Shown: positions 37,109 to 45,794, counted from the first letter of the stretch. The stretch is 64,000 nucleotides of DNA from Ereboglobus luteus (GCF_003096195.1 NZ_CP023004.1:1034501-1098500), one strand, 5' to 3'. The notes: generated by a model from the sequence alone, not told the origin. Numbers and translations are program-made.

Positions 37109-38545
37109 TCAGCCGACGGAGCCTTCCATTTCGAGTTCGATGAGGCGCTTGAGTTCGACGGAGTATTCCATCGGGAACTGGTTCGCGAGGTCGTTGATGA
37201 AGCCGTTGACGGCGAGGCTCATCGCCTGCGCCTCGGTGAGTCCGCGTTGCTGCATGTAGAAGATCATTTCCTCGCTGACTTTCGAGACGCTGGCCTCGTG
37301 CTGCGTGGCGTGCTTGTCGCCGCGCACGGTGATCGCCGGATAGGTGTCGGTGCGGCTGTTGGTGTTGATGAGGAGCGCGTCGCACTCGGTGTTGTTTTTG
37401 CAACCTTTCAAGTGCTTCGGGATGTAAACCTGGCCGCGATAGGTGGCGCGGCCCTGGCCGACGGAGATGGATTTCGACACGATGGTCGAGGTGGTTTCGT
37501 CGGCGGCGTGGATCATTTTCGCGCCGGTGTCCTGGTGCTGTCCGTCGTTGGCGAGGGCGATGGAGATGACTTCGCCGCGGGCGCGGCGGCCCTTGAGGAC
37601 GACGCCGGGATATTTCATGGTGAGGCGGCTGCCGATGTTGCAGTCGATCCATTTGATCTCGGCGTCCTCCTGCGCGAGTCCGCGCTTGGTGACGAGGTTG
37701 TAGACGTTGGACGCCCAGTTTTGGACGGTGATGTATTGGATTTTCGCGCCCTTGAGGGCGACGAGTTCGACGACGGCGGAGTGCAGCGTGGCGGTGCTGA
37801 ACTTCGGCGCGGTGCAGCCTTCCATATAGGTGACTTCGGAGCCCTCGTCGCAGATGATGAGGGTGCGCTCGAACTGGCCGAAGTTTTCCGCGTTGATGCG
37901 GAAGTAGGCCTGGAGCGGTTGCGCGACCTTGACGCCGGGCGGGACGTAGATGAACGAGCCGCCGGAAAACACGGCGCTGTTGAGCGCGGAGAATTTGTTG
38001 TCGCTGGTCGGGATGACTTTGCCGAACCATTTGCGAAAGATCTCCGGGTGCTCGCGGAGCGCCTCGGTGGAGTTCATGAAGATGACGCCCTGCTTGGCGA
38101 CGATTTCCTTCACGTTCGAGTAGGCGGCCTCGGAGTCGAATTGCGCCTCGACGCCGGCGAGGTATTTGCGTTCCTGCTCGGGAATGCCGAGGCGTTCGAA
38201 GGTTTTTTTGATGTCCTCGGGCACCTCGTCCCAAGTGCGCTTGGGCTTCTGGCCTTGCGCGAGGTAGTAGCGGATTTTTTCGAAGTCGATGTTTTCGAGA
38301 TCGCGCGTGGCCCAGTGCGTGGGGAGCGGTTTGGCGAGAAATGTTTTGAGCGCGTTGAGGCGGAAATCGAGAATCCAAGGCGCCTCTTTTTTGACGGCGC
38401 TGATGTAGCGGACGGTGTTTTCCGTAAGGCCGTTGCCCGCGTCGTAATCGTATTTGATGTCATACGAAAAATCGCCCGCGGACTGGTCGATGCCAATCGC
38501 GGCGGCTTGCGCGTCGGGAATGGCTGGTTGTTCTGAAGGTTGCAT
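37109..38545 (-). CDS. sufB: Fe-S cluster assembly protein SufB
   Basis: Core scaffold subunit that carries the nascent cluster in SufBC2D. The 478-residue product has the SufB-specific blocks [53 protein letters not shown], and the catalytic region [13 protein letters not shown] with the conserved Cys, followed by [20 protein letters not shown]. The ATG at 38545 is the only plausible start. It lies 64 bases downstream of sufC. Confidence 0.97.
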   Translation of the reverse strand: MQPSEQPAIPDAQAAAIGIDQSAGDFSYDIKYDYDAGNGLTENTVRYISAVKKEAPWILDFRLNALKTFLAKPLPTHWATRDLENIDFEKIRYYLAQGQKPKRTWDEVPEDIKKTFERLGIPEQERKYLAGVEAQFDSEAAYSNVKEIVAKQGVIFMNSTEALREHPEIFRKWFGKVIPTSDNKFSALNSAVFSGGSFIYVPPGVKVAQPLQAYFRINAENFGQFERTLIICDEGSEVTYMEGCTAPKFSTATLHSAVVELVALKGAKIQYITVQNWASNVYNLVTKRGLAQEDAEIKWIDCNIGSRLTMKYPGVVLKGRRARGEVISIALANDGQHQDTGAKMIHAADETTSTIVSKSISVGQGRATYRGQVYIPKHLKGCKNNTECDALLINTNSRTDTYPAITVRGDKHATQHEASVSKVSEEMIFYMQQRGLTEAQAMSLAVNGFINDLANQFPMEYSVELKRLIELEMEGSVG

Positions 38546-38556
38546 GATGCGGAAAG

Positions 38557-38602
38557 GAATAGGACGGATGGAACCGATATGACTGATAAGACGGAGGAAT
38601 GG
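38557..38602. repeat. Purine-rich near-tandem repeat
   Basis: The sufC-sufB gap is filled by an imperfect tandem of GGACGGATGG, GATATGACTGATAAGACGG and GAGGAATGG type units. No inverted partner is evident, so it may be a single arm of a repeat like the others in this operon. Confidence 0.4.
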
Positions 38603-38609
38603 ATGGGGC

Positions 38610-39380
38610 TCAGGCGGCGGGAGCGGCGGTTTCCGTCTTGAGCCAGTCGTAACCTTTTTCCTCGAGTTCGAGGGCGAGGGTTTTGTCGCCGCTCTTCACG
38701 ATGCGGCCGTCATACATGACGTGCACGTGGTCGGGAACGATGTGGTTGAGGAGGCGCTGATAGTGCGTGATGAGGAGGACGCCGAGCTTGGGGCCGCGAA
38801 GCTGGTTGACGCCCTCGGCGACGATTTTTAGCGCGTCGATGTCGAGGCCGGAATCGGTTTCGTCCATGAGCGCGAAGGAGGGCTCGAGCATGGCCATCTG
38901 GAGGATTTCGCAGCGCTTTTTCTCGCCGCCGGAGAAACCTTCGTTGACGGCGCGCGAGGTGAACTTGCGGTCGATTTTGAGCATGTCCATTTTCGCGTAG
39001 AGGCTTTTGTAATAACCAACGGCGTCGAGATCCTCGCCCTCGCCGAGGCGGGCCTGGAGCGCGGCGCGGAGAAAGTTGGCAATGGAAACGCCGGGGATTT
39101 CGCTCGGATACTGAAACGCGAGAAAGATGCCCGCGCGGGCGCGTTCGTCGGGCTCCATTTCGAGGATGGATTTGCCGTCGAGGAGGACGTCGCCACTGGT
39201 GATCGTGTAATCGGGATGGCCGGCGACTGCCTTGGAGAGCGTGGATTTGCCGGTGCCGTTGGGCCCCATGACGGCGTGAACCTCGCCGGATTTGATCGTG
39301 AGGCTGACGCCTTTGACGATGGGCTTGTCGGGTGTTTCAGTGAGGGCGACAACGAGGTCGCGGATTTCGAGCGTGTGCAT
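38610..39380 (-). CDS. sufC: Fe-S cluster assembly ATPase SufC
   Basis: ABC-type ATPase of the SufBC2D scaffold. The 256-residue product has Walker [15 protein letters not shown], the signature [15 protein letters not shown], and Walker [19 protein letters not shown]. SufC usually has DE-x-DSGLD, and DETDSGLD here fits. The length is normal. It lies second in the regulator-sufCBDT run, 64 bases after the Fur-like regulator. Confidence 0.97.
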   Translation of the reverse strand: MHTLEIRDLVVALTETPDKPIVKGVSLTIKSGEVHAVMGPNGTGKSTLSKAVAGHPDYTITSGDVLLDGKSILEMEPDERARAGIFLAFQYPSEIPGVSIANFLRAALQARLGEGEDLDAVGYYKSLYAKMDMLKIDRKFTSRAVNEGFSGGEKKRCEILQMAMLEPSFALMDETDSGLDIDALKIVAEGVNQLRGPKLGVLLITHYQRLLNHIVPDHVHVMYDGRIVKSGDKTLALELEEKGYDWLKTETAAPAA

Positions 39381-39391
39381 GATGTGAAAAA

Positions 39392-39426
39392 AGTAGCGAG
39401 TAGTGAGTAGCGGGTAGCGAGTAGTG
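39392..39426. repeat. Near-tandem repeat GTAGCGAGTAGTGAG
   Basis: Three imperfect copies of an AGTAGCGAGTAG-type unit lie between the regulator and sufC. They look like another single repeat arm, different from the other families. Confidence 0.45.
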
Positions 39427-39444
39427 GAATGCGATTTCAGCCTT

Positions 39445-39891
39445 TCAGTCCTTTAATTTTTCAGGCTTTTCCGCCCCGCGTCCGTGATAGGTGATGTCGA
39501 TCATGTCGGCGGTGTAGCCTTCGGGGAGGAGCTTTTTGAGGGCGGTGAGGAGTTCTTCCGGCAGGTCAATGTCGTGCGTGAGGCCGGTTTTGTTGTCGTG
39601 AAAATGCGCGTGCGGAACGAGGTTCGGACAATAGCGGGTCGAGGCGCGCTCGAAATGCACGGCGCGCACGAGGCGGCATTCGATGAGCGTTTCGAGGCAG
39701 TTGTAAACGGTGGCGAGCGAGATGGTGGGCGTCTCGGCCTTGACGCGCGCGAAAATCTCCTCGGCGGTCGGGTGGTCGCGGCGGGCGAGAATGCTCTGGT
39801 AAACGAGTTCACGCTGCGGGGTGTTGCGCAAACCGCTGTCCGCGAGACGTTGCGCGAGGTCGTCAGAATGATGTGTCGTCGAGTGAGCCAT
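39445..39891 (-). CDS. Fur/PerR-family transcriptional regulator of the suf operon
   Basis: A 148-residue metal-dependent repressor of the Fur superfamily. The winged helix has [16 protein letters not shown] and [14 protein letters not shown]. The metal-binding side carries [20 protein letters not shown] with a His/Asp cluster. The C-terminal CxxC zinc pair of classic Fur is absent, as in some PerR or Irr members. It heads the sufCBDT run. Two operator-like dyads lie 29 to 73 bases upstream of its start, so it likely controls itself and, if co-transcribed, the operon. Whether it senses iron, peroxide or cluster status is not known from sequence. Confidence 0.85.
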   Translation of the reverse strand: MAHSTTHHSDDLAQRLADSGLRNTPQRELVYQSILARRDHPTAEEIFARVKAETPTISLATVYNCLETLIECRLVRAVHFERASTRYCPNLVPHAHFHDNKTGLTHDIDLPEELLTALKKLLPEGYTADMIDITYHGRGAEKPEKLKD

Positions 39892-39920
39892 TGAAAATGG
39901 TAAAGATTCCCATGAACAAA

Positions 39921-39935
39921 TTAGAATGCGTCTAA
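39921..39935. promoter_or_regulatory. Imperfect Fur/PerR-like operator
   Basis: TTAGAATGCGTCTAA is a near-match to the 7-1-7 dyad seen at 39950, with two mismatches in the right half. It lies 29 bases upstream of the regulator start. Two sites in this spacing fit cooperative repression. Confidence 0.45.
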
Positions 39936-39949
39936 AATGCAACTAAAAC

Positions 39950-39964
39950 TTAGAATCATTCTAA
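39950..39964. promoter_or_regulatory. Fur/PerR-like operator, perfect 7-1-7 palindrome
   Basis: TTAGAATCATTCTAA is a perfect 15-base dyad with one central base. The layout equals that of PerR and Fur boxes (TTATAATnATTATAA, TGATAATnATTATCA). It lies upstream of a Fur-family gene and the suf operon, which is the expected place for a target site. Binding is inferred from position and shape. Confidence 0.6.
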
Positions 39965-40136
39965 GAAAGAGGCTGGATTCATGATAATTTACCAAACTCA
40001 ATCACATCACTAATTTTATAATTTAATAATTTTCAATTATTTAAAACAAAGACGTCTGATTCTGAAGTCTGTTTTGCCCCCGGGGAGAACCTTCATCTTA
40101 AGGGTAAAGGGGCAGACGCAGGCAAAGGGATGCGGT

Positions 40137-40808
40137 TCAGCGTTTTGACTCCAAATCAGACGCTGAACCCCAACAATCGCACGCAGGCGGACTAAAAAAT
40201 GAAACCCATCCGCGGAGTTTCCCGACCGTCCGGGATCTGGACAAATCGTGCGCAAACACAACCAATACACCAATCGTCACGCCCACAAAATGCGCCAACG
40301 GCACAGGTGTAAACGCAACGGTCTCGCCGACAAAAAACGGATTGCCCGTGATCAGCTCGTAACCGCATTTCGCAAGCGCTCCGCCGCACGCCAGCACGCC
40401 AAGCGCAAGCGTGGGCGTGTGTCGTTCGCGCCAGCCGTCGCGCAACAAATGCCCCGCCACAACACCGTAAGCCGCGCAATCAAGTCCCGACAAACCGCGA
40501 TACGTCTCGAAATGCGGCTGGAGAATCCAAACGGCCAGCGTGATCAGCGGCGCGGACACGGCAAGTGTCACAAGCCAGTCGCGCCGCGATTTCCACTCCG
40601 CCATCGAGCCGAGGAGCAGCAGCGCAAACACATCCCAACGCAAATGCGCCGCGTCGAAATGTGTGAGGTGCGCCGTGAGCAACCGCCAGATTTCGCTGTG
40701 CGCGAAAGTCTCGCGTGTGAACTCGAACGCGTTTGTGAGCGCCGGAAACGCGCTGGTGATCAGCGCGAAGACTGCGAGGGAAAGAGTAATGAATGGAAGG
40801 CGTTTCAT
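40137..40808 (-). CDS. Rhombosortase-like rhomboid intramembrane protease
   Basis: A 223-residue membrane protease with six or so helices. The WRLLTAHLTHFDAAHLRWD block after the first helix, the catalytic Ser in YRGLSGLDCA (S107) and the His in PLAHFVGVTIG (H173) match the rhombosortase subgroup of rhomboids, which cleaves proteins bearing a GlyGly-CTERM tail. The first gene of the same minus-strand run, the VIT/vWA protein, ends with such a tail, so the two may be enzyme and substrate. The C-terminal 25 residues (SFFSPPACDCWGS) are unusual. The cluster order is VIT/vWA, two small membrane proteins, then this gene. Confidence 0.78.
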   Translation of the reverse strand: MKRLPFITLSLAVFALITSAFPALTNAFEFTRETFAHSEIWRLLTAHLTHFDAAHLRWDVFALLLLGSMAEWKSRRDWLVTLAVSAPLITLAVWILQPHFETYRGLSGLDCAAYGVVAGHLLRDGWRERHTPTLALGVLACGGALAKCGYELITGNPFFVGETVAFTPVPLAHFVGVTIGVLVVFAHDLSRSRTVGKLRGWVSFFSPPACDCWGSASDLESKR

Positions 40809-40820
40809 ATAAGAATGAGC

Positions 40821-41114
40821 CTAATTGCTTCCCCAAAATGTTTCGGCATCGTTTGCAATGTGATTTCTTTGAATATTTTTTATTTCACTGTTCACAGCAG
40901 TTGAACCGGAAGCATGTGGAGTCGTGAAATATGCCGCTCCATTTTTAGCCGGCTGAGACAATGATCTGCAACTGGGCGGCATTGAATGAGAGTCGCCTTG
41001 AACTCCCTGTCTCTCCGAATCCATGCTAATCAAGGCACCCACAAAAACAAGTGCCACGCCAGCTAAAGCAACTAAAAGCAGAGCTCCATTTGATTTTTTA
41101 TAACGCATCCGCAT
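40821..41114 (-). CDS. Small single-pass membrane protein, unknown
   Basis: A 97-residue protein with one N-terminal membrane anchor (ALLLVALAGVALVFVGALI) after a basic start, then a hydrophilic tail. No known domain is seen. The base composition is lower in G+C than the flanks. It is 12 bases upstream of the rhombosortase-like gene, a spacing typical of an operon. Confidence 0.55.
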   Translation of the reverse strand: MRMRYKKSNGALLLVALAGVALVFVGALISMDSERQGVQGDSHSMPPSCRSLSQPAKNGAAYFTTPHASGSTAVNSEIKNIQRNHIANDAETFWGSN

Positions 41115-41135
41115 GAGATCAACCGATCCGTTTGA

Positions 41136-41534
41136 TTATCCATCGACAATCTTTCCAATCATGGAACAACCGCCGAGCGATATTAATATTAATGATAAAA
41201 ACACAAAACAACTTACCAGCCAAGTCAGCGCACTCCGCGCGCGAAAAAATAATATTAAATTCCCCGCACCAATTCCTATTGCCAGCAATAACGCAATTGG
41301 GAACACCCATGCCGCATTTTTAATAAAAACGCCGCAGACCTTGAAAAATCCAATAAATAAAAAAACAGCGATTGCAAAAGGGGATCTCAGCCCCTCAACA
41401 CCCAAAAAATACAATGATGCCAAAATATATAATACAAATACTACACCAACAACACATAGCCGGCCGGCAAATGAGGGCTCATACATTTCCTCATTACGCA
41501 CTGAACCTGTTATTTTGTTTTCTTTGTCATTCAT
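41136..41534 (-). CDS. Small multi-pass membrane protein, unknown
   Basis: A 132-residue protein with about four membrane segments (VVGVVFVLYILASLYFLG and AWVFPIALLLAIGIG among them). No family is recognised. The sequence is rich in A+T compared with the VIT/vWA gene upstream and the rhombosortase gene downstream. The gap to the next small membrane protein is 21 bases. Confidence 0.6.
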   Translation of the reverse strand: MNDKENKITGSVRNEEMYEPSFAGRLCVVGVVFVLYILASLYFLGVEGLRSPFAIAVFLFIGFFKVCGVFIKNAAWVFPIALLLAIGIGAGNLILFFRARSALTWLVSCFVFLSLILISLGGCSMIGKIVDG

Positions 41535-41608
41535 AATATGATTTTATCCGTTTTCATGACGTCGACCTTTCAAATAAAAGGCCGACGTTTCATTTTTGAG
41601 CTGGCGAA

Positions 41609-43696
41609 CTATTGTTTTAAATTTCCAGCCTTGCGTGCTTTCCGGCGACTGATGCCAACCGCGGAGACAACAAGCATAAACAGCGCCATCAGCGCCACGT
41701 CGCGGAACTCCAGCGCACCGCCACCGCCGCCGCCGAAACCACGCGAGCGACTGACATGCGGGGCGGGCGCGGAGTAAGTGGGTTGTTGCGCGTCCACCTG
41801 GTAATTTTTCGCGGGCTGCTGCGCGCGGACGCTTTGCGCGGCGCGCTCGAGGGCGATGCGTTTTTGATTGTTACGCTCGATCCCGCGCGCGGCGTGCGTG
41901 GCGTCGTCGAGCACGACCATCGAGGTGTGATCGGTGACGAGTTGATACATCACGCCGAGGTCGGCGATGGCGTCCTTCGACTCGGACGGCGGCATCTGGC
42001 CTATGTTTTCGAGCAACTCAATCTGCTCGATTTGCGCGAGCGCCCAGAGGCGTTCGAGTTCGGGATTGTCGGTGTCGACCTCGGGGAAGTTGAACTTGGT
42101 CGTGTAGGTTTTGTCCTCACCTGTGAGCTTGGCGTTGAGCGTGAGCGTGGCGGGGCCGGCCTTGTTGTAGCGGCCAAAGATAACGAGTTGCTGCCCGCGG
42201 TAGATTTTCTGGGGCAGATCGCCCGTGAGCCCCGAGGTTGCGCCGCCGCTGAACTTGAACGTGGCGTGGTGCAGCGACTCGTGTGTGACCTTGGATTTTG
42301 CGAGCAGGATTTGCCCCACAATGTCGTCGGCGTTCGACACGCCCGCGTAGAAGCCGCCCGTCGCCTCGCCCATCACGCGCATGAGCGGCCAGTTCGCGCT
42401 GCTGCCCATGAGGAACCCGAAAAAGCGCACGTCGTTTTTCTTAAGCAGCGAATAGAACGCGCGCGGATCAACAATGCCTTCGTTGGTCACGCCGTCGGTG
42501 ACGAGAATGATGCTCGTCGCCCGATCCGCGTCGAGGCTGTTGAGCGCGAGCTTGAGCCCCGAGTAGATGTTGGTGCTGCCGTTTGCGTGGAGCGATTGCA
42601 CGACCTCGATTGCCCGCGTCACATTTTCGGGCGTGGCGGCCGTCAGCGGAAACACTTCACGCGAGCCTTGGTTGAAGGTGATGATGCGGAAACGGTCGCC
42701 GGGGTTCATCTGGCCGAGCACCTTCACAATGCCGTTGGCGAGCGTGGCTAGTTTTCCCTGCATGGAGCCCGAGATATCGAGAACAAAAATATAATCCGAC
42801 GAGCTGATCGGCTGCAGGTCCAGGCCCGGTGTGACGACGGCCATGAACGTGCCCGGCTTGTCCGGCGACGCGCGATAGGGAATCACCTCGACGCGCCCGG
42901 GAAGGTCGGCGGCGAGCCTGTAGTAGAGCACGAAATCCTGCGCGAGTTGCGCGCGGTCGCGCTCGAGCGTGAGCTTCCAATGGCCTGTATCCAGTTTTTG
43001 GATATTCGCCGCGGCTTCGTTGCCCGGGGAGCGCAAGTCCTCGACGGGCCATGCGGATTTCAACTCGACGTTGATCGAAAGACGTCCCTCGACCTGCGCG
43101 TTTGCCGGCTGCCAGAACGAGCTCGCGATGTCGTCGGTGCCGCCCTCCTCGAGCGGATACAGATAGCGGCCCACGCCCGTGTCGATTTCGAGCGACTGGT
43201 AATACACGAAGCGCAAGTGCACCTCGGCGTTGGCGCGCACGGGGCTCACGCGAAACTCGTAATTCTGGTAGCCGTTTTTAGAGGCGAGCCCGGCATCGTT
43301 GCCCTTGGCCTTTTCCTCGCCGTAGATTTTTTCGGCGTCGGCCTTGCGGAGCACCTCGCCGTGCAATGTCTTCTCGCCGGTTTGGATGGTGACCTCGGAA
43401 AGGCTCGCGCTCTTCGGAACGGGAAACGCGTAAATCGCCTCGAGGTCGGCGCCGTTGGGATTGAAGAACGTCTGCAACACCTCGGTCTGAGCGAAGCCGT
43501 TGTTGATGGTGACGTTGACCTGATGCTCGCGGATTTGAATCCGCGCGTTGACAGAACTGAGCGGCGTTAGCGTGCCCGCCGCCCGCAACGTCCCCGTGAG
43601 GACGGCCAGCGACAGGAGCATCGAAAGCATGGCCATTAAGAACGTAGCCCAGCGAAGGGGCCGCGCAAGTGAGAGGTTTTTGATCGTGGTTTTCAT
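41609..43696 (-). CDS. VIT and vWA domain protein with GlyGly-CTERM-like tail
   Basis: A 695-residue exported protein. A signal peptide or anchor lies at about residues 15-38 (FLMAMLSMLLSLAVLTG). The VIT domain covers roughly 45-170, with VTINNGFAQTEVLQTFFNPN. The vWA domain follows from about 300, with the metal site DISGSMQG near 307. The C-terminus has a Gly-rich stretch (RGFGGGGGG), a hydrophobic helix (DVALMALFMLVVSAVGI) and a basic end (SRRKARK). That tri-part tail is the layout of rhombosortase targets. The family resembles the marine proteobacterial sortase-target VIT/vWA proteins. The true tail class needs a family model. Confidence 0.82.
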   Translation of the reverse strand: MKTTIKNLSLARPLRWATFLMAMLSMLLSLAVLTGTLRAAGTLTPLSSVNARIQIREHQVNVTINNGFAQTEVLQTFFNPNGADLEAIYAFPVPKSASLSEVTIQTGEKTLHGEVLRKADAEKIYGEEKAKGNDAGLASKNGYQNYEFRVSPVRANAEVHLRFVYYQSLEIDTGVGRYLYPLEEGGTDDIASSFWQPANAQVEGRLSINVELKSAWPVEDLRSPGNEAAANIQKLDTGHWKLTLERDRAQLAQDFVLYYRLAADLPGRVEVIPYRASPDKPGTFMAVVTPGLDLQPISSSDYIFVLDISGSMQGKLATLANGIVKVLGQMNPGDRFRIITFNQGSREVFPLTAATPENVTRAIEVVQSLHANGSTNIYSGLKLALNSLDADRATSIILVTDGVTNEGIVDPRAFYSLLKKNDVRFFGFLMGSSANWPLMRVMGEATGGFYAGVSNADDIVGQILLAKSKVTHESLHHATFKFSGGATSGLTGDLPQKIYRGQQLVIFGRYNKAGPATLTLNAKLTGEDKTYTTKFNFPEVDTDNPELERLWALAQIEQIELLENIGQMPPSESKDAIADLGVMYQLVTDHTSMVVLDDATHAARGIERNNQKRIALERAAQSVRAQQPAKNYQVDAQQPTYSAPAPHVSRSRGFGGGGGGALEFRDVALMALFMLVVSAVGISRRKARKAGNLKQ

Positions 43697-43824
43697 GACG
43701 CCTTCTCCTTAAGCCAATGGCGTGCCAAGTTTTTTATGATTTGATAATCTATTAAACTACAACTAATTATAAATATATGAATATGGGAGTAATTTCATCA
43801 AATAGACATTATATGACTATTAAT

Positions 43825-43839
43825 TGACATTTTTTGTCA
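43825..43839. promoter_or_regulatory. TGACA-n5-TGTCA inverted repeat
   Basis: A perfect 5-5-5 dyad with an all-T centre lies in the A+T-rich part of the divergent gap, about 130 bases before the VIT/vWA ATG on one side and 200 bases before the activator ATG on the other. It could be an operator; the protein that binds is unknown. Confidence 0.35.
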
Positions 43840-43858
43840 TACGCGATTGTCTCATTAT

Positions 43859-43982
43859 CACTTTGAAGTGCGGTGGCAAAGCGAAGCGCCAACACCGCTT
43901 TGAGAATGTCGCAAAATTTTCCGCCATTCGAAAGCGGTGTCGCCGGTCGCCAACGCTCCCTCTGCCACCGCACTCCAAAGTG
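43859..43982. repeat. Palindromic repeat of CACTTTGGAGTGCGGTGGCA type
   Basis: Arms starting CACTTTGAAGTGCGGTGGCA (43859) and ending TGCCACCGCACTCCAAAGTG (43982) are inverted, with an inner CACCGCTTT/AAAGCGGTG pair. The whole unit could form a long hairpin of about 120 bases. This form is a dispersed repeat type in Opitutaceae-like genomes as far as I recall; a search is needed. Confidence 0.7.
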
Positions 43983-44038
43983 GCGCCACCCGATCCGGCA
44001 GCCTCTGAAATCCACACACATCCACACCACAAACACCC

Positions 44039-45619
44039 ATGAAACGCTTGTTCTCCCCCGATGAATTGCACTTCGCCCAAGCCGTGGGGCGCATCAGCGC
44101 GTCGAATCATTTTCTGCCGGAGCGCGTGGAATTGGAGCGCGAGGCCCTGGGGTCCGCGTTCACCGAATCGGGCGCCGCCTGGAACGAGCACATATCCGAT
44201 GACAACGCGCTGACGCATCCGAACATCGTCGCGCTTCTCAAGCGCTCCGAGACGCTCGCCGAAAACATCCGCGCACGCTGGCCGAAGGACGGGCGCGGCA
44301 TCACGCGCGAGGAAATGGTCGCCTACATCAACGTCGCGAGCTTCTGGCTCTACCACGCCTACGCGCTCCAGTTCGACGCGCTCATCCAGGAGTCCGAGGA
44401 ACGCCGCCACGCCGCCGCGCGAAAGCAGGAGACCTCCCGCGCCGAAACCGCGCCGGACAACAAGCTGACCATCCGCCCCAATTTCTACGGCGCGTTTCGC
44501 AACACGCTCGAGCACCTGCTCCGCCTGCCCGGCATTGCGATTCTCGACGAGGAACCCGCGCCGCACCTGTTCGCGTATGCGTTCCAATTGCGCCGCGCCT
44601 TTCACTACATTCACCGCGCGCTCGCGGGCGGCTCGAGGCCGATGGTGCGCCTGCGCGCGCAAATATGGGAGTCCATTTTCACACGCGACATCGGGCGCTA
44701 CCGCCGCGCGCTCTACTCGCGCATGCACGATTACGCCACGCTCATCACCGGCCCCTCCGGCACCGGCAAGGAACTCGTCGCGCGCGCCATCGGCCTCTCG
44801 CGCTACATCCCCTTCGACGCGCGGCGCGGCGAATTTGCCGACGACTACACGGGCGCGTTTTTCCCGCTCAACCTCTCCGCGCTCTCCCCCACCCTCATCG
44901 AGTCCGAACTCTTCGGCCACCGCCGCGGCGCGTTCACCGGCGCGCTCGCCGACCGCGCCGGATGGCTCGAAATCTGCCCCGCAAACGGAGCCGTGTTTCT
45001 CGACGAAATTGGCGACGTTGACACCGCCATCCAGGTAAAACTCCTGCGCACGCTCCAGTCGCGCGCCTTCCAGCGCCTCGGCGACACCGACACGCGCACC
45101 TTTCAGGGAAAAATCATCGCCGCCACGCATCGCGACCTCCCCGCCGAAATCCGCGGCGGACGTTTTCGCGAGGATTTTTATTACCGCCTCTGCTCCGACG
45201 TCGTGCGCACGCCCTCCCTGCGCGAGCAACTCGACGACGCGCCCACCGAGCTCGAAACACTCGCGGCGCACATCGCGCGCCAGTTGCTCGGCGACGGCGA
45301 GGCGCCCGCCTTCGCGCGCGAGTCGGTCGCGTGGATACGCAAGCGCCTCGGCGCCGCTTACGCGTGGCCCGGCAATTTCCGCGAACTCGAGCAGTGCATG
45401 CGAAACCTCCTCGTGCGCGGCGAATATCATCCCGCGTCGCTGCACGCGTCCGGCGGCGACACCGGCGACTGGAACGCGCTGCTCGCAAACGGCAGCCTCA
45501 CCGCCGAGGACCTACTGCGCCGCTACACGCGCCAAGTCCACGCGCAATCGGGACGCAACATCGAGGAAACCGCCCGCCGCCTCGACGTCGACCGCCGCAC
45601 GGTGAAGGCGCGGTTGTGA
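44039..45619 (+). CDS. Sigma-54-dependent transcriptional activator
   Basis: A 526-residue activator of RNA polymerase sigma-54. The AAA+ domain has Walker A GPSGTGKELVARAIG near residue 235, the sigma-54 contact loop GAFTGA near 298, and Walker B AVFLDEIGDV near 320. The C-terminus holds a Fis-type helix-turn-helix (NIEETARRLDVDRRTVKARL). The N-terminal 220 residues do not look like a receiver, GAF or PAS domain and may sense an unknown signal. It is divergent from the VIT/vWA protein, so it might control that cluster; the pairing is only positional. Confidence 0.88.
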   Translation: MKRLFSPDELHFAQAVGRISASNHFLPERVELEREALGSAFTESGAAWNEHISDDNALTHPNIVALLKRSETLAENIRARWPKDGRGITREEMVAYINVASFWLYHAYALQFDALIQESEERRHAAARKQETSRAETAPDNKLTIRPNFYGAFRNTLEHLLRLPGIAILDEEPAPHLFAYAFQLRRAFHYIHRALAGGSRPMVRLRAQIWESIFTRDIGRYRRALYSRMHDYATLITGPSGTGKELVARAIGLSRYIPFDARRGEFADDYTGAFFPLNLSALSPTLIESELFGHRRGAFTGALADRAGWLEICPANGAVFLDEIGDVDTAIQVKLLRTLQSRAFQRLGDTDTRTFQGKIIAATHRDLPAEIRGGRFREDFYYRLCSDVVRTPSLREQLDDAPTELETLAAHIARQLLGDGEAPAFARESVAWIRKRLGAAYAWPGNFRELEQCMRNLLVRGEYHPASLHASGGDTGDWNALLANGSLTAEDLLRRYTRQVHAQSGRNIEETARRLDVDRRTVKARL

Positions 45620-45794
45620 GTTTGCGCGCCACAGCACGCGCTATGCGTCGCATGAGTTGGGGCAGTTAAAAAACGAGGACGTTCTGGGCAGGGCGGTTGC
45701 CTCTCGTATTTCCCGGCGCGCCCGGCAAGCACTCCCTGCCCAAGGCAGTTACAGAATCGAACCTTTTCCCGGGGAAACAGCCCAAGGTTTGGGC

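Larger units (their letters stand above)
43697..44038. other. 342-base gap between VIT/vWA and sigma-54 activator
   Basis: No gene is seen. The left half (43697-43858) is A+T-rich and probably holds divergent promoters and operators. The right half is filled by a large palindromic repeat at 43859-43982. No -24/-12 promoter could be assigned with confidence. Confidence 0.6.

Noticed and set aside
37096-37116. Short dyad GGCTGAGCCATGCTCAGCC across the sufB stop
   Set aside because: A palindrome that overlaps the stop codon; no T run follows, so I do not call it a terminator.
37031-38536. Plus-strand frame opposite sufB
   Set aside because: Shadow frame; sufB motifs are clear on the minus strand.
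43820-45445. Long minus-strand frame opposite the sigma-54 activator
   Set aside because: The activator has intact Walker A, GAFTGA and HTH motifs; the opposite frame is composition-driven and runs into a palindromic repeat.
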